From assembly GCA_965215145.1 (NCBI GenBank), contig OZ244038.1:3224001-3288000 (forward strand): a stretch of 64,000 nucleotides of DNA. Direction: 5' to 3'. This DNA comes from G965215145 sp965215145 (GTDB lineage: Bacteria; Bacteroidota; Rhodothermia; Rhodothermales; JANQRZ01). Positions 17,054 through 26,041 of the stretch are shown here, piece after piece. The stretch's first letter is position 1. Each line of letters starts with the position of its first letter. The translations under genes and the position numbers were made by a program. Under the pieces are notes generated by a model. That model made no database searches. It was not told the origin of the DNA and saw nothing but the letters and a program-made list of their open reading frames with translations.

Positions 17054-18823
17054 CTAGTTGCCGCCGCGCCGGCTGCGGCTGCTCCGCCCGCTCGACTTCG
17101 AAGAGGAGGAACCGGACGAGGAACGGCCGGCGGAGGACTTGCTCCCGGACGACCGCGACGGACGGCTGGCGCGGCTGCTGGAGCCCGAGGACCGGCTCGG
17201 CCGCGCGCTGCCGCGAGAGCTGCCAGAGCGGCTCGGACGGGCGCTGCTGCTGCCGCTACGCGAGCGGCTCGGCCGCGCGTTGTCCCGCTTGGGCGCAGGC
17301 CGGCTCGGCGTGGCGCGCGTCGCGGGTCGGCTGGGCCGGGCGTTGTCGCCGGAGCGCCGCGTGGGGCGCGCGTTGTCGCCGGACTTCGGGCGCTCGGCGG
17401 GGCGGGTGCGCTCGCGGCGGGGTGGCGGGGCGGGCCGCTCGGTGCGAGGGCGCGGGGCCGGGCGCTCCGTGCGCTCAGGACGTGCCCGGGGCTCGGTCCG
17501 CTGCGGGCGCTCGCGGCGCGGGGGCGTCGCGCGCGGCGTCTGGGTGGGCTGCGGAGAGCGGGCCGTGCGCGGTTCCCGCGGGGCCGGGGCGGTGGCGCGC
17601 GGCGTGCGGTCGTCCGCCGGCTCGGCGCGGCGGGTGCGCTGCGGACGGGTCGTCCGCGTCGGCGCGTCGGTCGTCACGCCGGTCCGAGGCGCGCGCGTGA
17701 CCGGGGCCGTCGGGACGGTGCGGATCGCCGGGGTACGCCCGGTGCGCGGGTCTTCCTCCCGGACGCGGTCCGTGCGGGCGGACCGAATGCGGCCGGTGCG
17801 ACTGGCCTCGGCGAGCGCTGCGCTCCGCTTGGTCAGGACGTGCTGGCGGGTGTCCTGCGCGAGCTGCCGGACCCCGGGTGCCCCGGTCGGAGCATCGAGG
17901 ACGGGGATGCGGCGTGCGCGCGTCAGGCTAGCTAGCCCACGGCGGCGATCGCGGTCACGGCTCGGGCTGAGCGCGCTGCGGATGCTGCCGCGCGGCCCGC
18001 CGGAGGCGTAGCCTCCGCCGTAGTTGCCGTACCCGCCGTAGTTATTGCCGGCGTAGTAGCCGTTGTAGAAGCCGTCGCGGTAGCCGCTCCGGTAGCCCCC
18101 GTAGCCGTACCCGCCGTGGCGGTAGCCGAAGGCGTACGCCGGCCAGAGGCGGTGGTAGGCGTAGGCCGGCAGCGGCGAGCCGTAGTAGAAGCCGGCGAAG
18201 CCGGCGAAGCTGTCGCAGTAGTAGGGGTCATAGTAGAACGGGTCGCAGTAGGCGCTGTAGCCGCCGTAGCCGAACCCGATCGAGAAGTGGAATCCGCTGC
18301 GGCGGGGGCCGTAGAACGGGTCGTAGAAGGCGCCCCACGGCGGGGCGTAGAAGTGCGGGCGGTAGTAGTGGTGGCGCCAGCGTGGGCTGTAGTAATGGTG
18401 GCTCACCGAGTACGCCCCGTAGCGGTACCCAGGGTCATCGTAGTAGTCGTCGTCGCGGTAGCGCGTCACGGTGGGCTCGTCGTAGTAGCCCCCGCCGTAC
18501 CCGTCCTCGTAGTACGCCTCCTCGTAGTCCGCCTCGTAAGCGTACTCGGTGGCGTAGTCCTCGTGCGCCTCGCCGCCGAGACCGACGCGCGCGGCCGGTG
18601 CTGCGCCGAGCGCTTCACCGCTCCACGTCCGCGGAGCCGGCGCGGGCGCTGTGGCAACAGTCTGCTGGGCGTGGTCGGCCGGGAGGCGGTAGCCGTCGTC
18701 CGTCGCGCGCGGGGCACCGAGCTGCGTGTAGCAGCCGGGGATCATCACCGCGAAGACGGCCAGGAGCGCGACGTTCCAGCCGGCGCGGCGCGGAGAGAAG
18801 CGGGGAGACGGAAGCGGCTTCAT
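17054..18823 (-). CDS. Low-complexity lipoprotein: Tyr/Gly/Asp-rich then Arg/Ser/Pro-rich
   Basis: A 589-residue protein from the ATG at 18823. A basic N-terminus and hydrophobic core lead to a lipobox (VMIPGC, Cys about 31), so it is a likely lipoprotein. Residues about 75-290 are dominated by Tyr, Gly, Asp, His and Phe (YYDEP, HHYYSPRWRHHYY, YGGYRSGYRDGFYNGYY). From about residue 290 to the end the protein is strongly basic and disordered, rich in Arg, Pro, Thr and Ser, with repeated units such as SGDNARPTRR / SGDNARPSRP and ARPSRSGSS. I do not recognise a family. It may be a surface or matrix-binding protein whose basic tail binds anionic polymer; that is speculation. Both halves keep one strict reading frame. 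Confidence 0.65.
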   Translation of the reverse strand: MKPLPSPRFSPRRAGWNVALLAVFAVMIPGCYTQLGAPRATDDGYRLPADHAQQTVATAPAPAPRTWSGEALGAAPAARVGLGGEAHEDYATEYAYEADYEEAYYEDGYGGGYYDEPTVTRYRDDDYYDDPGYRYGAYSVSHHYYSPRWRHHYYRPHFYAPPWGAFYDPFYGPRRSGFHFSIGFGYGGYSAYCDPFYYDPYYCDSFAGFAGFYYGSPLPAYAYHRLWPAYAFGYRHGGYGYGGYRSGYRDGFYNGYYAGNNYGGYGNYGGGYASGGPRGSIRSALSPSRDRDRRRGLASLTRARRIPVLDAPTGAPGVRQLAQDTRQHVLTKRSAALAEASRTGRIRSARTDRVREEDPRTGRTPAIRTVPTAPVTRAPRTGVTTDAPTRTTRPQRTRRAEPADDRTPRATAPAPREPRTARSPQPTQTPRATPPRRERPQRTEPRARPERTERPAPRPRTERPAPPPRRERTRPAERPKSGDNARPTRRSGDNARPSRPATRATPSRPAPKRDNARPSRSRSGSSSARPSRSGSSRGSARPSRSSGSSSRASRPSRSSGSKSSAGRSSSGSSSSKSSGRSSRSRRGGN

Positions 18824-19163
18824 GGTCTGGATTGGGCTACGGAACTGACGGAGAAGTACGAGCGAGGGCGAGGGGCGGGTCCCAAGCACCTTAGGCGTGG
18901 CGGGGTATATTCGGCGGCATTGCGGGGCCCGTGCTGGCTCCGCCGGGCTTCGGGGGCTCAGCCGCTGCCCCCGCCCGCAGAGTAACACCGGAGGCGTCGC
19001 GGTCCGCAGTATTCCCGGTGCAAACGCTGCGCCGGCAGCCGTTTGGCCGCCTTCCGAGACTCCATTTCCCCTCCGCGTCTCAGCGCCGCCGCTGGGGCGC
19101 CTGCTTTTTAGATCACCCGCCGTGCGGCCCACACGACGCCGCACCCCGCACCTCCCCCGCCCG
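18824..19163. other. 340-bp intergenic region between divergent lipoprotein gene and proS
   Basis: No gene is apparent. It should contain promoters for both divergent genes. A TATATTCG sequence at 18906-18913 resembles a -7 element reading toward proS, but no TTG lies at the right distance upstream. The rest is GC-rich without clear dyads. Confidence 0.4.
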
Positions 19164-20633
19164 ATGGCCGAGAAGATCACCCCGCGCTCCGAGGACTACG
19201 CCCAGTGGTACATCGACGTGGTCCGCGCCGCCCGCCTCGCCGAGCACTCCCCCGTCCGCGGCTCCATGATCATCCCGCCCTACGGGTTCGCGCTGTGGGA
19301 GAACATGCAGCGCGTGCTCGACGGGATGTTCAAGGCGACGGGCCACCAGAACGCCTACTTCCCGCTGTTCATCCCCCAGAGCTTCCTCGCCCGCGAGGCC
19401 GAGCACGTCGAGGGCTTCGCCAAGGAGTGCGCCGTCGTGACCCACTACCGGCTGATGACGGACGACGACGGCGAGCTGATCGTGGACCCCGAGGCCAAGC
19501 TCGAAGAGCCGCTCATCGTGCGGCCGACCTCCGAGACCATCATCTGGGACACCTACAGCCGCTGGATCCAGTCCTGGCGCGACCTCCCCGTCCTCATCAA
19601 CCAGTGGGCGAACGTGGTCCGGTGGGAGATGCGGACGCGGCTGTTCCTCCGCACCGCCGAGTTCCTGTGGCAGGAGGGCCACACCGCGCACGCCACCGAG
19701 CAGGAGGCCGTCGAGGAGGCCCGGCGCATGCTCGACGTCTACGCCACCTTCGCCGAGGACTACATGGCGATGCCGGTGCTCCGCGGGGTGAAGACGGCCA
19801 GCGAGCGGTTCCCCGGCGCCGTCGACACCTACGCCATCGAGGCGCTGATGCAGGACGGGAAGGCGCTCCAGGCCGGGACGAGCCACTTCCTCGGGCAGAA
19901 CTTCGCCAAGGCGTTCGACTGCACCTTCACCGACAAGAACAACGAGCAGGTCCACGTCTGGGCCACGAGCTGGGGCGTCTCGACGCGGCTCATCGGCGGC
20001 CTCATCATGACGCACTCCGACGACCGCGGCCTCGTCCTCCCCCCGCGCCTCGCCCCGATCCAGTGCGTGATCGTGCCGATCTACCGGAAGGACGCCGACA
20101 AGGAGCGGGTGCTGGAGGCCGTCGAGCGCGTCCGCCGCGAGCTAGAGGTCGCCGGGGTGCGGGTGCACGTGGACGCCCGCGAGGAGCAGCGGCCGGGGTG
20201 GAAGTTCGCCGAGTACGAGGTGAAGGGGGTCCCCGTCCGCCTCGCCATCGGCCCGCGCGACGTGGAGAACGGGCAGGCCGAGGTCGCCCGCCGCGACCGG
20301 GGCGGCAAGGACTCCGCCCCGCTCGACGGCATCGCCGACACCGTGACGGACATCCTGGACCAGGTGCAGCGCGGGCTGTTCAACCGCGCCAAGAGCTTCC
20401 GCGAGGGCCGCACCGTCCGCGCCGACTCCTACGACGAGCTGAAGGAGGCCGTCGAGGGCGGGAACCTCGTGCTCGCGCACTGGGACGGCACGCCCGAGAC
20501 GGAGGCCCGCGTCAAGGCCGAGACGAAGGCGACCATCCGCGTCGTCCCCCTCGACCGCGACGGCGAGGCCGGCGAGGACCCGCTGACGGGGCGGCCGTCG
20601 GAGGGGCGGGTGGTGTTCGCGCGGGCGTACTGA
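19164..20633 (+). CDS. proS: Prolyl-tRNA synthetase, archaeal/eukaryal type
   Basis: A 489-residue class II synthetase. The start MAEKITPRSEDYAQWYIDVVRAA and the segment SPVRGSMIIPPYGFALWENMQ mark the short archaeal/eukaryal-like ProRS without the editing insertion of the E. coli type. Class II motif 2 (VVRWEMRTRLFLRTAEFLWQEGH) and motif 3 (THSDDRGLVLPPRLAP) are visible, followed by the anticodon-binding domain (VIVPIYRK...) and a zinc-like C-terminal region. It charges tRNA-Pro in the cytoplasm. The open frame extends far upstream, but 19164 is the first start that gives the family N-terminus. Confidence 0.95.
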   Translation: MAEKITPRSEDYAQWYIDVVRAARLAEHSPVRGSMIIPPYGFALWENMQRVLDGMFKATGHQNAYFPLFIPQSFLAREAEHVEGFAKECAVVTHYRLMTDDDGELIVDPEAKLEEPLIVRPTSETIIWDTYSRWIQSWRDLPVLINQWANVVRWEMRTRLFLRTAEFLWQEGHTAHATEQEAVEEARRMLDVYATFAEDYMAMPVLRGVKTASERFPGAVDTYAIEALMQDGKALQAGTSHFLGQNFAKAFDCTFTDKNNEQVHVWATSWGVSTRLIGGLIMTHSDDRGLVLPPRLAPIQCVIVPIYRKDADKERVLEAVERVRRELEVAGVRVHVDAREEQRPGWKFAEYEVKGVPVRLAIGPRDVENGQAEVARRDRGGKDSAPLDGIADTVTDILDQVQRGLFNRAKSFREGRTVRADSYDELKEAVEGGNLVLAHWDGTPETEARVKAETKATIRVVPLDRDGEAGEDPLTGRPSEGRVVFARAY

Positions 20634-20634
20634 G

Positions 20635-20668
20635 TTTGAGAGAGGGAGAGGGACGGAGCCTAAATTCC
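20635..20668 (+). promoter_or_regulatory. Candidate promoter for the PAP2-like gene
   Basis: TTTG at 20635-20638 (just after the proS stop) and TAAATTCC at 20661-20668, 22 nt apart; the gene starts 25 bp later. A reasonable but not perfect Bacteroidota-type match. Confidence 0.45.
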
Positions 20669-20693
20669 GCTCCCCTGCTACCCCGTTACTCCC

Positions 20694-21395
20694 ATGCGCA
20701 CCGGTCCGGCCTTCGTTTCTGCGCCTGACGCCCGGCGGCGGGGTGCGGGGTACCACGTCGCCAACACGCTGTCGTACGTCCTGAACCCGCTCGTGCTGCC
20801 GCCGGTGGGGTTCGGGCTGATCCTGTGGCACTTCGGCGCGGCGGGGGGCGAGATCGCGTGGATCGTGGGGGTGTCGCTGGTGTTCTTCTGCCTCGTCCCG
20901 CTGGCCTACGTCGTGCGGATGGTGCGGCGGGGCGAGGCCGAGAGCCTGGAGGTCCGCGAGCGCGAGCGCCGGCTCAAGCCGTTCCTCGTGGGGATCGGGT
21001 CCTACGCCGTCGGCGTGGGCGTCATGGCGGCGACGGGCGAGACGGCCGTGCCGCTCCTGGTGGCGCTGGCGCTGCTCTACCCGCTGAACACGGCGGTGCT
21101 GGTCCTGATCAACCTCCGCTGGAAGATCTCGATCCACATGACGAGCCTCGCGGGGTTCGTCTCGGTGCTGCTGTTCGCGGCGCTCTTGGTGAGCGAGGCG
21201 CTGCCGCCGCGGGCCGAGGCGGCGCTGGAGGTGGTGACGGTGGCGCCGCTGCTGGCGCTGGTGCCGATCCTGATGTGGGCGCGGGTGCGCGTGGGGGCGC
21301 ACACGCCGGGGCAGGTGGCGGCGGGGGCCGTGTTCGGGCTCGTCGTGCCCTACGCGGAGCTGACGCTGGTGGTGTGGGCGCTGGGGCTGGCGTGA
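20694..21395 (+). CDS. PAP2-like membrane protein with degenerate phosphatase motifs
   Basis: A 233-residue protein with about six hydrophobic helices. The C-terminal half resembles the PAP2 superfamily: KISIHMTSLAGF occupies the place of the PSGH motif and RVRVGAHTPGQVAAGAVFG the place of SRxxxxxHxxxD. The conserved histidines remain but the aspartate and PSG are altered, as in many Bacteroidota homologues. It may act on an undecaprenyl or phosphatidyl phosphate or have lost activity. It has its own promoter candidate after proS and is followed by a palindromic repeat. Confidence 0.7.
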   Translation: MRTGPAFVSAPDARRRGAGYHVANTLSYVLNPLVLPPVGFGLILWHFGAAGGEIAWIVGVSLVFFCLVPLAYVVRMVRRGEAESLEVRERERRLKPFLVGIGSYAVGVGVMAATGETAVPLLVALALLYPLNTAVLVLINLRWKISIHMTSLAGFVSVLLFAALLVSEALPPRAEAALEVVTVAPLLALVPILMWARVRVGAHTPGQVAAGAVFGLVVPYAELTLVVWALGLA

Positions 21396-21418
21396 GCGTT
21401 AGCGGCAACCCTTCGGCA

Positions 21419-21441
21419 GGGCGCAATGCATTGCGCCCCTA
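21419..21441. repeat. GTAGGGGC-type palindrome, copy 3
   Basis: Perfect 20-bp palindrome with arms GGGCGCAATG and CATTGCGCCC, followed by CTACGGGTGCCT. It starts 24 bp after the PAP2-like stop. The same core with the same right flank recurs at 48097, so these two are the most alike copies. Confidence 0.8.
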
Positions 21442-21651
21442 CGGGTGCCTCCCGGTGCTGCCGATAGTTTATCCGGCTCACCTTTCCATCCCCTCCGTCC
21501 CCACCGGTGGTCACTTCGGATTCACTTCCCGCTCTCCCGTCTCGCGCGGGTATGTGCGCCGTGTATATTCCCGCCCCGACGCTCAGCCCCCCCCGCCCCG
21601 GTCCCTCGCTACGCCGACCGCCGTTCCCCGAACCCCGCACCTGAACTCGGT

Positions 21652-24141
21652 ATGCGACCGACCCGCGCGTTTCTCCCCCTTCTGCTGAGCCTCCTTCTGG
21701 CTCCCGCCGCCCTCGCCCAAAACTGGGGGGAGATCGAAGGCACCGTCACCGAGGCCGGCGGCGGGGCGATCCCCGGCGCCAACGTCCTCATCGACGGGAC
21801 CAACTTCGGGACGGCGGCCAACGCCGACGGCGAGTTCGGCATCCGGCTGCCGACGGGGCGCTACCTCCTCCGCGTGACGGCTGTGGGCTTCGAGACGCGC
21901 GAGGACTCGGTCGTGGTGCGGAAGGACGAGACGACGCGCTACGACGTCGCCCTCGCCCCCGTCGACGTGCAGATGGATGAGGTGCTGGTCGAGGGAGACC
22001 AGACGGCGACCGAGGTCGGCGTCTCGACGCTGGACCCCCGGACGGCGCAGGACATCCCGACCCCGCTCAACGACGGGTTCCGCGCGGTGAAGGTGCTGCT
22101 CGGGGTGACGAGCAGCACGGAGACCTCGTACCAGTACAGCGTCCGCGGCGGCGGCTACAACGAGAACCTCTACTTCATCGACGGCTTCGAGGTGTTCACC
22201 CCGTTCCGCACGCGGCAGGGCGAGCAGGAGGGGCTCGGGCTCGTCAACCTCGACATGGCGGCGGGGCTCACGCTCTACGCCGGCGGCTTCCCCGCCCGCT
22301 ACGGCGGCAAGCTCGCCAGCGCCCTCCTCGTGGACTACCTCCGCCCGCAGCAGGGTTGGGGCGGCTCCGCCTACGCCTCCGGCCTCGACGCCGGCGCCTC
22401 CGTCTACGGCGCCACGCCCGGCGGCCGGCTCGGCGTCGCCCTCGCCGCCCGGAGCGCCCGGCCGCGCGGGTTCTTCGGGAGCCAGGAGCTCAAGGGCGAC
22501 TACGACCCCGTCTTCACCGACGTCCAGGGCACGGCCACCTACCGCCTCGCCGACGGCCACGAACTCCAGGCCCTCGGGTTCTACCTCAACCACCGCTTCA
22601 AGCTCGACCCCCGGCAGCGGACGACGTTCTTCGGCTCGTTCGACAACCTCCGCTCGGTGTCGTTCGCGTACTCCGGGTTCGAGGAGGACGGCTACGACCT
22701 CGGCTTCGGCGGGCTCCGCCTCGTCAACCGCCTCTCCGACCGGGTCCGCGTCGAGCACGACGTGTCGTACTTCGACGTGATCGAGTTCGAGCAGTACGAA
22801 GTCTCCGGCAACGTAGCCCTGTTCCGCATTGACCCCTTCGAGGACCCCGACAATCCCGAAGAGCGGATCTCCACGGGGGCAGCGACGCAGAGCGACTTCG
22901 CCGACAACCGCATCCGGGTGGGGACGCTCGCCGGCGGCGGCCGGTACCGCCTCGCCGCCGGGCGCCACGCCGCCGAGGCCGGCTGGACGCTCCGCCGCCT
23001 CGCCTTCGAGGACTCCCTGAACGAGGGGAGCACCCTCTTCGGCCGGAACGAGGACGGCGGGCCCGACTCCGTCGTGCAGGCCCTCACCGGCTCGGCCGAC
23101 TTCACCGAGACGCAGGCGGGCCTCTACCTCCAGGACACCGTGGATCTGCTGAAGGAGTCCGGGAAGCTGGTTATCACCGGCGGCGTCCGGGCGGACTACT
23201 TCTCGTTCAACGAGGAGTGGACGGTGAGCCCGCGGCTCTCGGCCCGCTACGAGCTCAACCCCGTCACCACGCTCACGGCCGCCGCCGGCGTCTACCACCA
23301 GGCCCCGACGTACCGCGAGCTCCGCGGCGAGCCCATCTTCAGCCCGGCTAGCCAGAACCTCGTCCTCGACGCGCTCAACCGCGACCTCCGGAGCCAGCGC
23401 TCGACGCAGCTCGTCGTCGGCGCCGAGCGGTTCTTCCCGAGCGTCCGGTTCTACGGCCGCGCCGAGGCGTACTACAAGGCGTTCGACAACCTCGTCTCCT
23501 ACGACGTCGAGAACGTCCGCACGGTCTACTCCGGCGAGAACGACGCTGAGGGCACGACCTACGGGTTCGACCTCCAGCTCCGCGGGGAGTTCGTGCCGGG
23601 GCTCGAGAGCTGGCTGAACTACGGGTTCCTCGTCTCCAACGAGCGGTTCTTCGCGCCTGGCCCCGACGCGACGCCCGAGGAGCTAGAGGCGTTCGAGCAG
23701 CGCGGCGGCGGCTCGGCCGTCGCCCGCCCGACCGACCGCCGGCACAACCTCTCGCTGTTCGTGCAGGACTACGTGCCGGGCTCGGAGTCGTGGCGGCTCC
23801 ACATGCGCGCCCTCTTCGGCTCCGGCACGCCGTACACCGCGCCGGAGCCCGGCGCCGAGATCGGCGGCGTCGAGCTCCAGGACCCCGGCCCGCGCGCCTC
23901 CTCGCGCTACCCTGAGTACCGCCGGTTCGACATGGGCGTGACGAAGGAGGCCGTGCTTACGCCCTCCGGCCCCGCCGGGCGGCCCGTCACGTTGGAGCTC
24001 ACCGGCGAGGTGCTGAACGTGTTCGACATGACGAACACCATCGACTACGACTGGATCGCCGGCTCCGACGGCGTCTGGCAGCGGATCCCGACGCGGCTGA
24101 CCCCGCGCCAAGTCAACGTCCGCCTCCGCGTGCGCTTCTGA
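21652..24141 (+). CDS. TonB-dependent receptor with carboxypeptidase-like regulatory domain
   Basis: An 829-residue outer-membrane receptor from the ATG at 21652 (MRPTRAFLPLLLSLLLAPAALAQ signal peptide). Residues about 27-105 form the carboxypeptidase-regulatory-like domain (GEIEGTVTEAGGGAIPGANVLIDGTNFGTAANADGEFGIRLPTGRY). The plug follows (SVRGGGYNENLYFIDGFEVF, YAGGFPARYGGKLASALLVDYLRP), then the 22-strand barrel ending VNVRLRVRF, with a terminal aromatic residue. No SusD partner is adjacent, so it is not an obvious SusCD importer; the ligand is unknown. A TATATTCC at 21564-21571 is a possible -7 element. The open frame reaches upstream to 21445, but only the later start yields a signal peptide. 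Confidence 0.88.
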   Translation: MRPTRAFLPLLLSLLLAPAALAQNWGEIEGTVTEAGGGAIPGANVLIDGTNFGTAANADGEFGIRLPTGRYLLRVTAVGFETREDSVVVRKDETTRYDVALAPVDVQMDEVLVEGDQTATEVGVSTLDPRTAQDIPTPLNDGFRAVKVLLGVTSSTETSYQYSVRGGGYNENLYFIDGFEVFTPFRTRQGEQEGLGLVNLDMAAGLTLYAGGFPARYGGKLASALLVDYLRPQQGWGGSAYASGLDAGASVYGATPGGRLGVALAARSARPRGFFGSQELKGDYDPVFTDVQGTATYRLADGHELQALGFYLNHRFKLDPRQRTTFFGSFDNLRSVSFAYSGFEEDGYDLGFGGLRLVNRLSDRVRVEHDVSYFDVIEFEQYEVSGNVALFRIDPFEDPDNPEERISTGAATQSDFADNRIRVGTLAGGGRYRLAAGRHAAEAGWTLRRLAFEDSLNEGSTLFGRNEDGGPDSVVQALTGSADFTETQAGLYLQDTVDLLKESGKLVITGGVRADYFSFNEEWTVSPRLSARYELNPVTTLTAAAGVYHQAPTYRELRGEPIFSPASQNLVLDALNRDLRSQRSTQLVVGAERFFPSVRFYGRAEAYYKAFDNLVSYDVENVRTVYSGENDAEGTTYGFDLQLRGEFVPGLESWLNYGFLVSNERFFAPGPDATPEELEAFEQRGGGSAVARPTDRRHNLSLFVQDYVPGSESWRLHMRALFGSGTPYTAPEPGAEIGGVELQDPGPRASSRYPEYRRFDMGVTKEAVLTPSGPAGRPVTLELTGEVLNVFDMTNTIDYDWIAGSDGVWQRIPTRLTPRQVNVRLRVRF

Positions 24142-24156
24142 GGGCGACCGGTGTGC

Positions 24157-24181
24157 GGGCGGGTTTGAGACCCGCCCCTAC
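24157..24181. repeat. GTAGGGGC-type palindrome, copy 4
   Basis: Arms GGGCGGGT (24157-24164) and ACCCGCCC (24170-24177), then CTAC. It lies between the convergent stops of the TonB-dependent receptor (24141) and the Doc gene (24178), overlapping the latter stop. Confidence 0.7.
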
Positions 24182-24567
24182 AGCGTTGAGGCGCTGTTCT
24201 CCCGCAACCACGCCGCGAGCTCGGCCTGATCCACCTCTCCAGCGGCCAGCCCAAGAAACAGCCGCTCCTGCTCGTCGACCGGCGCCTCGACCTCCCGGCC
24301 GTTGAGGACGAGAAACACCTCCATCGCGGCGTGTCCGATCCGCTTGTTGCCGTCCACGAAAGGGTGGTTCATCACGAGCCCGTGCGCCAGCGCGGCGGCC
24401 TTGCCGATGAGGTCCGGGTAGAGATCCTCCCCGGCGAACGTCTGTTGTGGACGAGCCAGCGCCGATTCCAGCGCCCCGGCATCACGCAGCCCTGAGGCTC
24501 CCCCCGTCTGCGCCAACACCATCGTGTGCAGGCGCTCGACTTCAGCGCGGGTGAGGTAACGGATCAC
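24178..24567 (-). CDS. doc: Death-on-curing (Doc) type Fic-fold toxin
   Basis: A 129-residue protein of the Doc family. The signature H68-P-F-V-D-G-N-K-R76 has the Doc-type lysine where AMPylating Fic enzymes have glycine; Doc of phage P1 phosphorylates elongation factor EF-Tu and stops translation. The N-terminus RYLTRAEVERLHTMVLAQTGGASGLRDAGALESALARPQQTF is the standard Doc start. The upstream small gene overlaps it by four bases and is the presumed antitoxin. The 3' end touches a palindromic repeat. Confidence 0.9.
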   Translation of the reverse strand: MIRYLTRAEVERLHTMVLAQTGGASGLRDAGALESALARPQQTFAGEDLYPDLIGKAAALAHGLVMNHPFVDGNKRIGHAAMEVFLVLNGREVEAPVDEQERLFLGLAAGEVDQAELAAWLRENSASTL

Positions 24568-24755
24568 GAGAGCCGCTGGTACAGCTCCTCGTTCTTTGTC
24601 AACACCCGCTGCGCCGTAGCCTCAAACGCCCTCTCCCTTTCCAATCGCTCAACCAGGCTAGCGAGCATGACCTCCTGAACGCTCTGGCCGAGTTCCTGGG
24701 CAAGCGCACGCACTCGGCGGGCTTCGAGGTCAGGAAGGTCTATCACGACAGTCAT
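24564..24755 (-). CDS. Small antitoxin-like protein paired with Doc
   Basis: A 63-residue protein (MTVVIDLPDLEARRVRALAQELGQSV...) with a ribbon-helix-helix-like start: a beta-strand with TVVIDLP and two helices, then a charged tail (RERAFEATAQRVLTKNEELYQRLS) suitable for toxin binding. It overlaps the doc start by four bases (24564-24567). The longer open frame upstream runs through nfi in another frame and is not used. Confidence 0.8.
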   Translation of the reverse strand: MTVVIDLPDLEARRVRALAQELGQSVQEVMLASLVERLERERAFEATAQRVLTKNEELYQRLS

Positions 24756-24807
24756 GGCAGGAAGCGCTGGTTCGAGTGTTGAACCCAACCGGCATCGTCC
24801 GGTTCGC

Positions 24808-25476
24808 CTACAGCTTGCCGTACTTGCTGAGCCGGTGGGCGAGGTGCGTCGGCATGGGGAGCTTGAAGCGAGTCGCGCAGCGGAGCGTGAGCGCGACGGC
24901 CGTGCGCAGGCTCGCCCGGTGGCCGACGGAGACGAACACGGGCTTGACCCCCTCGCGCGTGCGGACCACCGCCCCGATGGATTCACCCCTGTGCTCCAGC
25001 GGGGCGAGGTCGCCCTTCGCCGGCCCCGGCTCGGTGTGGCGCCCGACGAGCCGCGTCTTCGCCACCCCGATGGCGGGCTTGTCGAGCAGCACGCCGAGGT
25101 GGCAGGCCAGCCCGAACCGGCGGGGGTGCGCGTAGCCCTGCGCGTCGAGCATGAAGGCGTCGGGCTCGGTCGAGAGCCGTTCGAGCGCGGGGAGGACGGC
25201 GGGCATCTCGCGGAAGGAGAGCAGCCCCGGCACGTAGGGGAAGGCGGTCGGCCCCTCCCACGTCGCCGTGTCCACCGGCTCCAGATCCTCCAGGCGGACG
25301 ACGACGAGGGCGGCGCGGACCCGGTCCTCGCGGACGCTCACGTCCACCCCGCACACGGTCCCGAGGTCCTCCGGCAGCGGCTCGAAGCGGACGAGGCCGG
25401 CGAGCTCCTTCTGGATGGCGACGGCCTCCGTTGGCGTGACGTCCCAGGGGTGCTCGTGGTGCAGGGCGAAGTCCAC
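24808..25476 (-). CDS. nfi: Endonuclease V (deoxyinosine 3' endonuclease)
   Basis: A 222-residue protein with all visible family motifs: VCGVDVSVRED (first catalytic Asp), FMLDAQGYAHPRRFGLACHLGVLLDKPAIGVAKTRLVG (second Asp, the HPRR-G-A-HLG block) and the C-terminal VSVGHRASLRTAV. It nicks DNA near deoxyinosine produced by adenine deamination. Length is normal. It is separated by 52 bp from the antitoxin gene, transcribed in the same direction, but a functional link is unlikely. Confidence 0.95.
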   Translation of the reverse strand: MDFALHHEHPWDVTPTEAVAIQKELAGLVRFEPLPEDLGTVCGVDVSVREDRVRAALVVVRLEDLEPVDTATWEGPTAFPYVPGLLSFREMPAVLPALERLSTEPDAFMLDAQGYAHPRRFGLACHLGVLLDKPAIGVAKTRLVGRHTEPGPAKGDLAPLEHRGESIGAVVRTREGVKPVFVSVGHRASLRTAVALTLRCATRFKLPMPTHLAHRLSKYGKL

Positions 25477-25543
25477 GGTGACGGGGGCTGAGCGACAGGA
25501 ACTCGGCTTCTATCCCCGAGGCTCGCCGCCGGTCCCTGCTCTG

Positions 25544-26041
25544 CTAACCCGCCCGCTCCGGGTGGCCGTAGAGGAGCACGCCGAGCGGGACCTCCCGCGC
25601 CGGGTCCGCCTCGATCAGCCCGAAGAACGCGTCGTCGTCGGCCACGAGGTCAGGCGACCAGTTCGATGGGACGTTGTCGCTCCAGAGCGAGAGCGAGCAC
25701 CGCTGCGCGGCGGTGAGGCAGGCCTCGCGGTCGCGCTCGGCCTGCTCGGGGTCGGCGGGGCGCGGGGTCGTCACGACGATCCAGCCGGGGACGGCCCGCC
25801 ACTGCTCGTAGGCCGCGCGCGCGCCCTCGGGACCGACCTCCGCCTCCATCCGCCGCGCGGCCAGCCACGCCCCTGCCGCCGCCATCTCCGGCCCGAGCAC
25901 GTAGAGCCGCCACGGCCGCGCACCTGCTCCGACATCATCGGCCGCCTCCATCGCCCGCCGGAGCGCAGCGTGGAGCGCTGCCCCCGACGTGGGGATGCCG
26001 GGGGGCAGGGAGGGGTCCCGGAGGTGTTGGGAGAGGGTCAT
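25544..26041 (-). CDS. Short nitroreductase-like protein
   Basis: A 165-residue protein. Segments such as RPWRLYVLGPEMAAAG, VPGWIVVTTPRPADPEQAERDREACLTAAQRCSLSLWSDNVPSNW and EVPLGVLLYGHPE follow the order of the nitroreductase fold (FMN-binding helix, central strand, AAQ helix, final strand), but the N-terminal FMN-binding RRSxRxF motif is not evident and the protein is shorter than typical. It may be a divergent family member or may lack flavin. Substrate unknown. Confidence 0.55.
   Translation of the reverse strand: MTLSQHLRDPSLPPGIPTSGAALHAALRRAMEAADDVGAGARPWRLYVLGPEMAAAGAWLAARRMEAEVGPEGARAAYEQWRAVPGWIVVTTPRPADPEQAERDREACLTAAQRCSLSLWSDNVPSNWSPDLVADDDAFFGLIEADPAREVPLGVLLYGHPERAG

Noticed and set aside
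17058..18011. Plus-strand frame with Arg/Gly-rich sequence opposite the lipoprotein gene
   Set aside because: It is a low-complexity shadow; the minus strand carries a signal peptide with lipobox and continues across the whole region.
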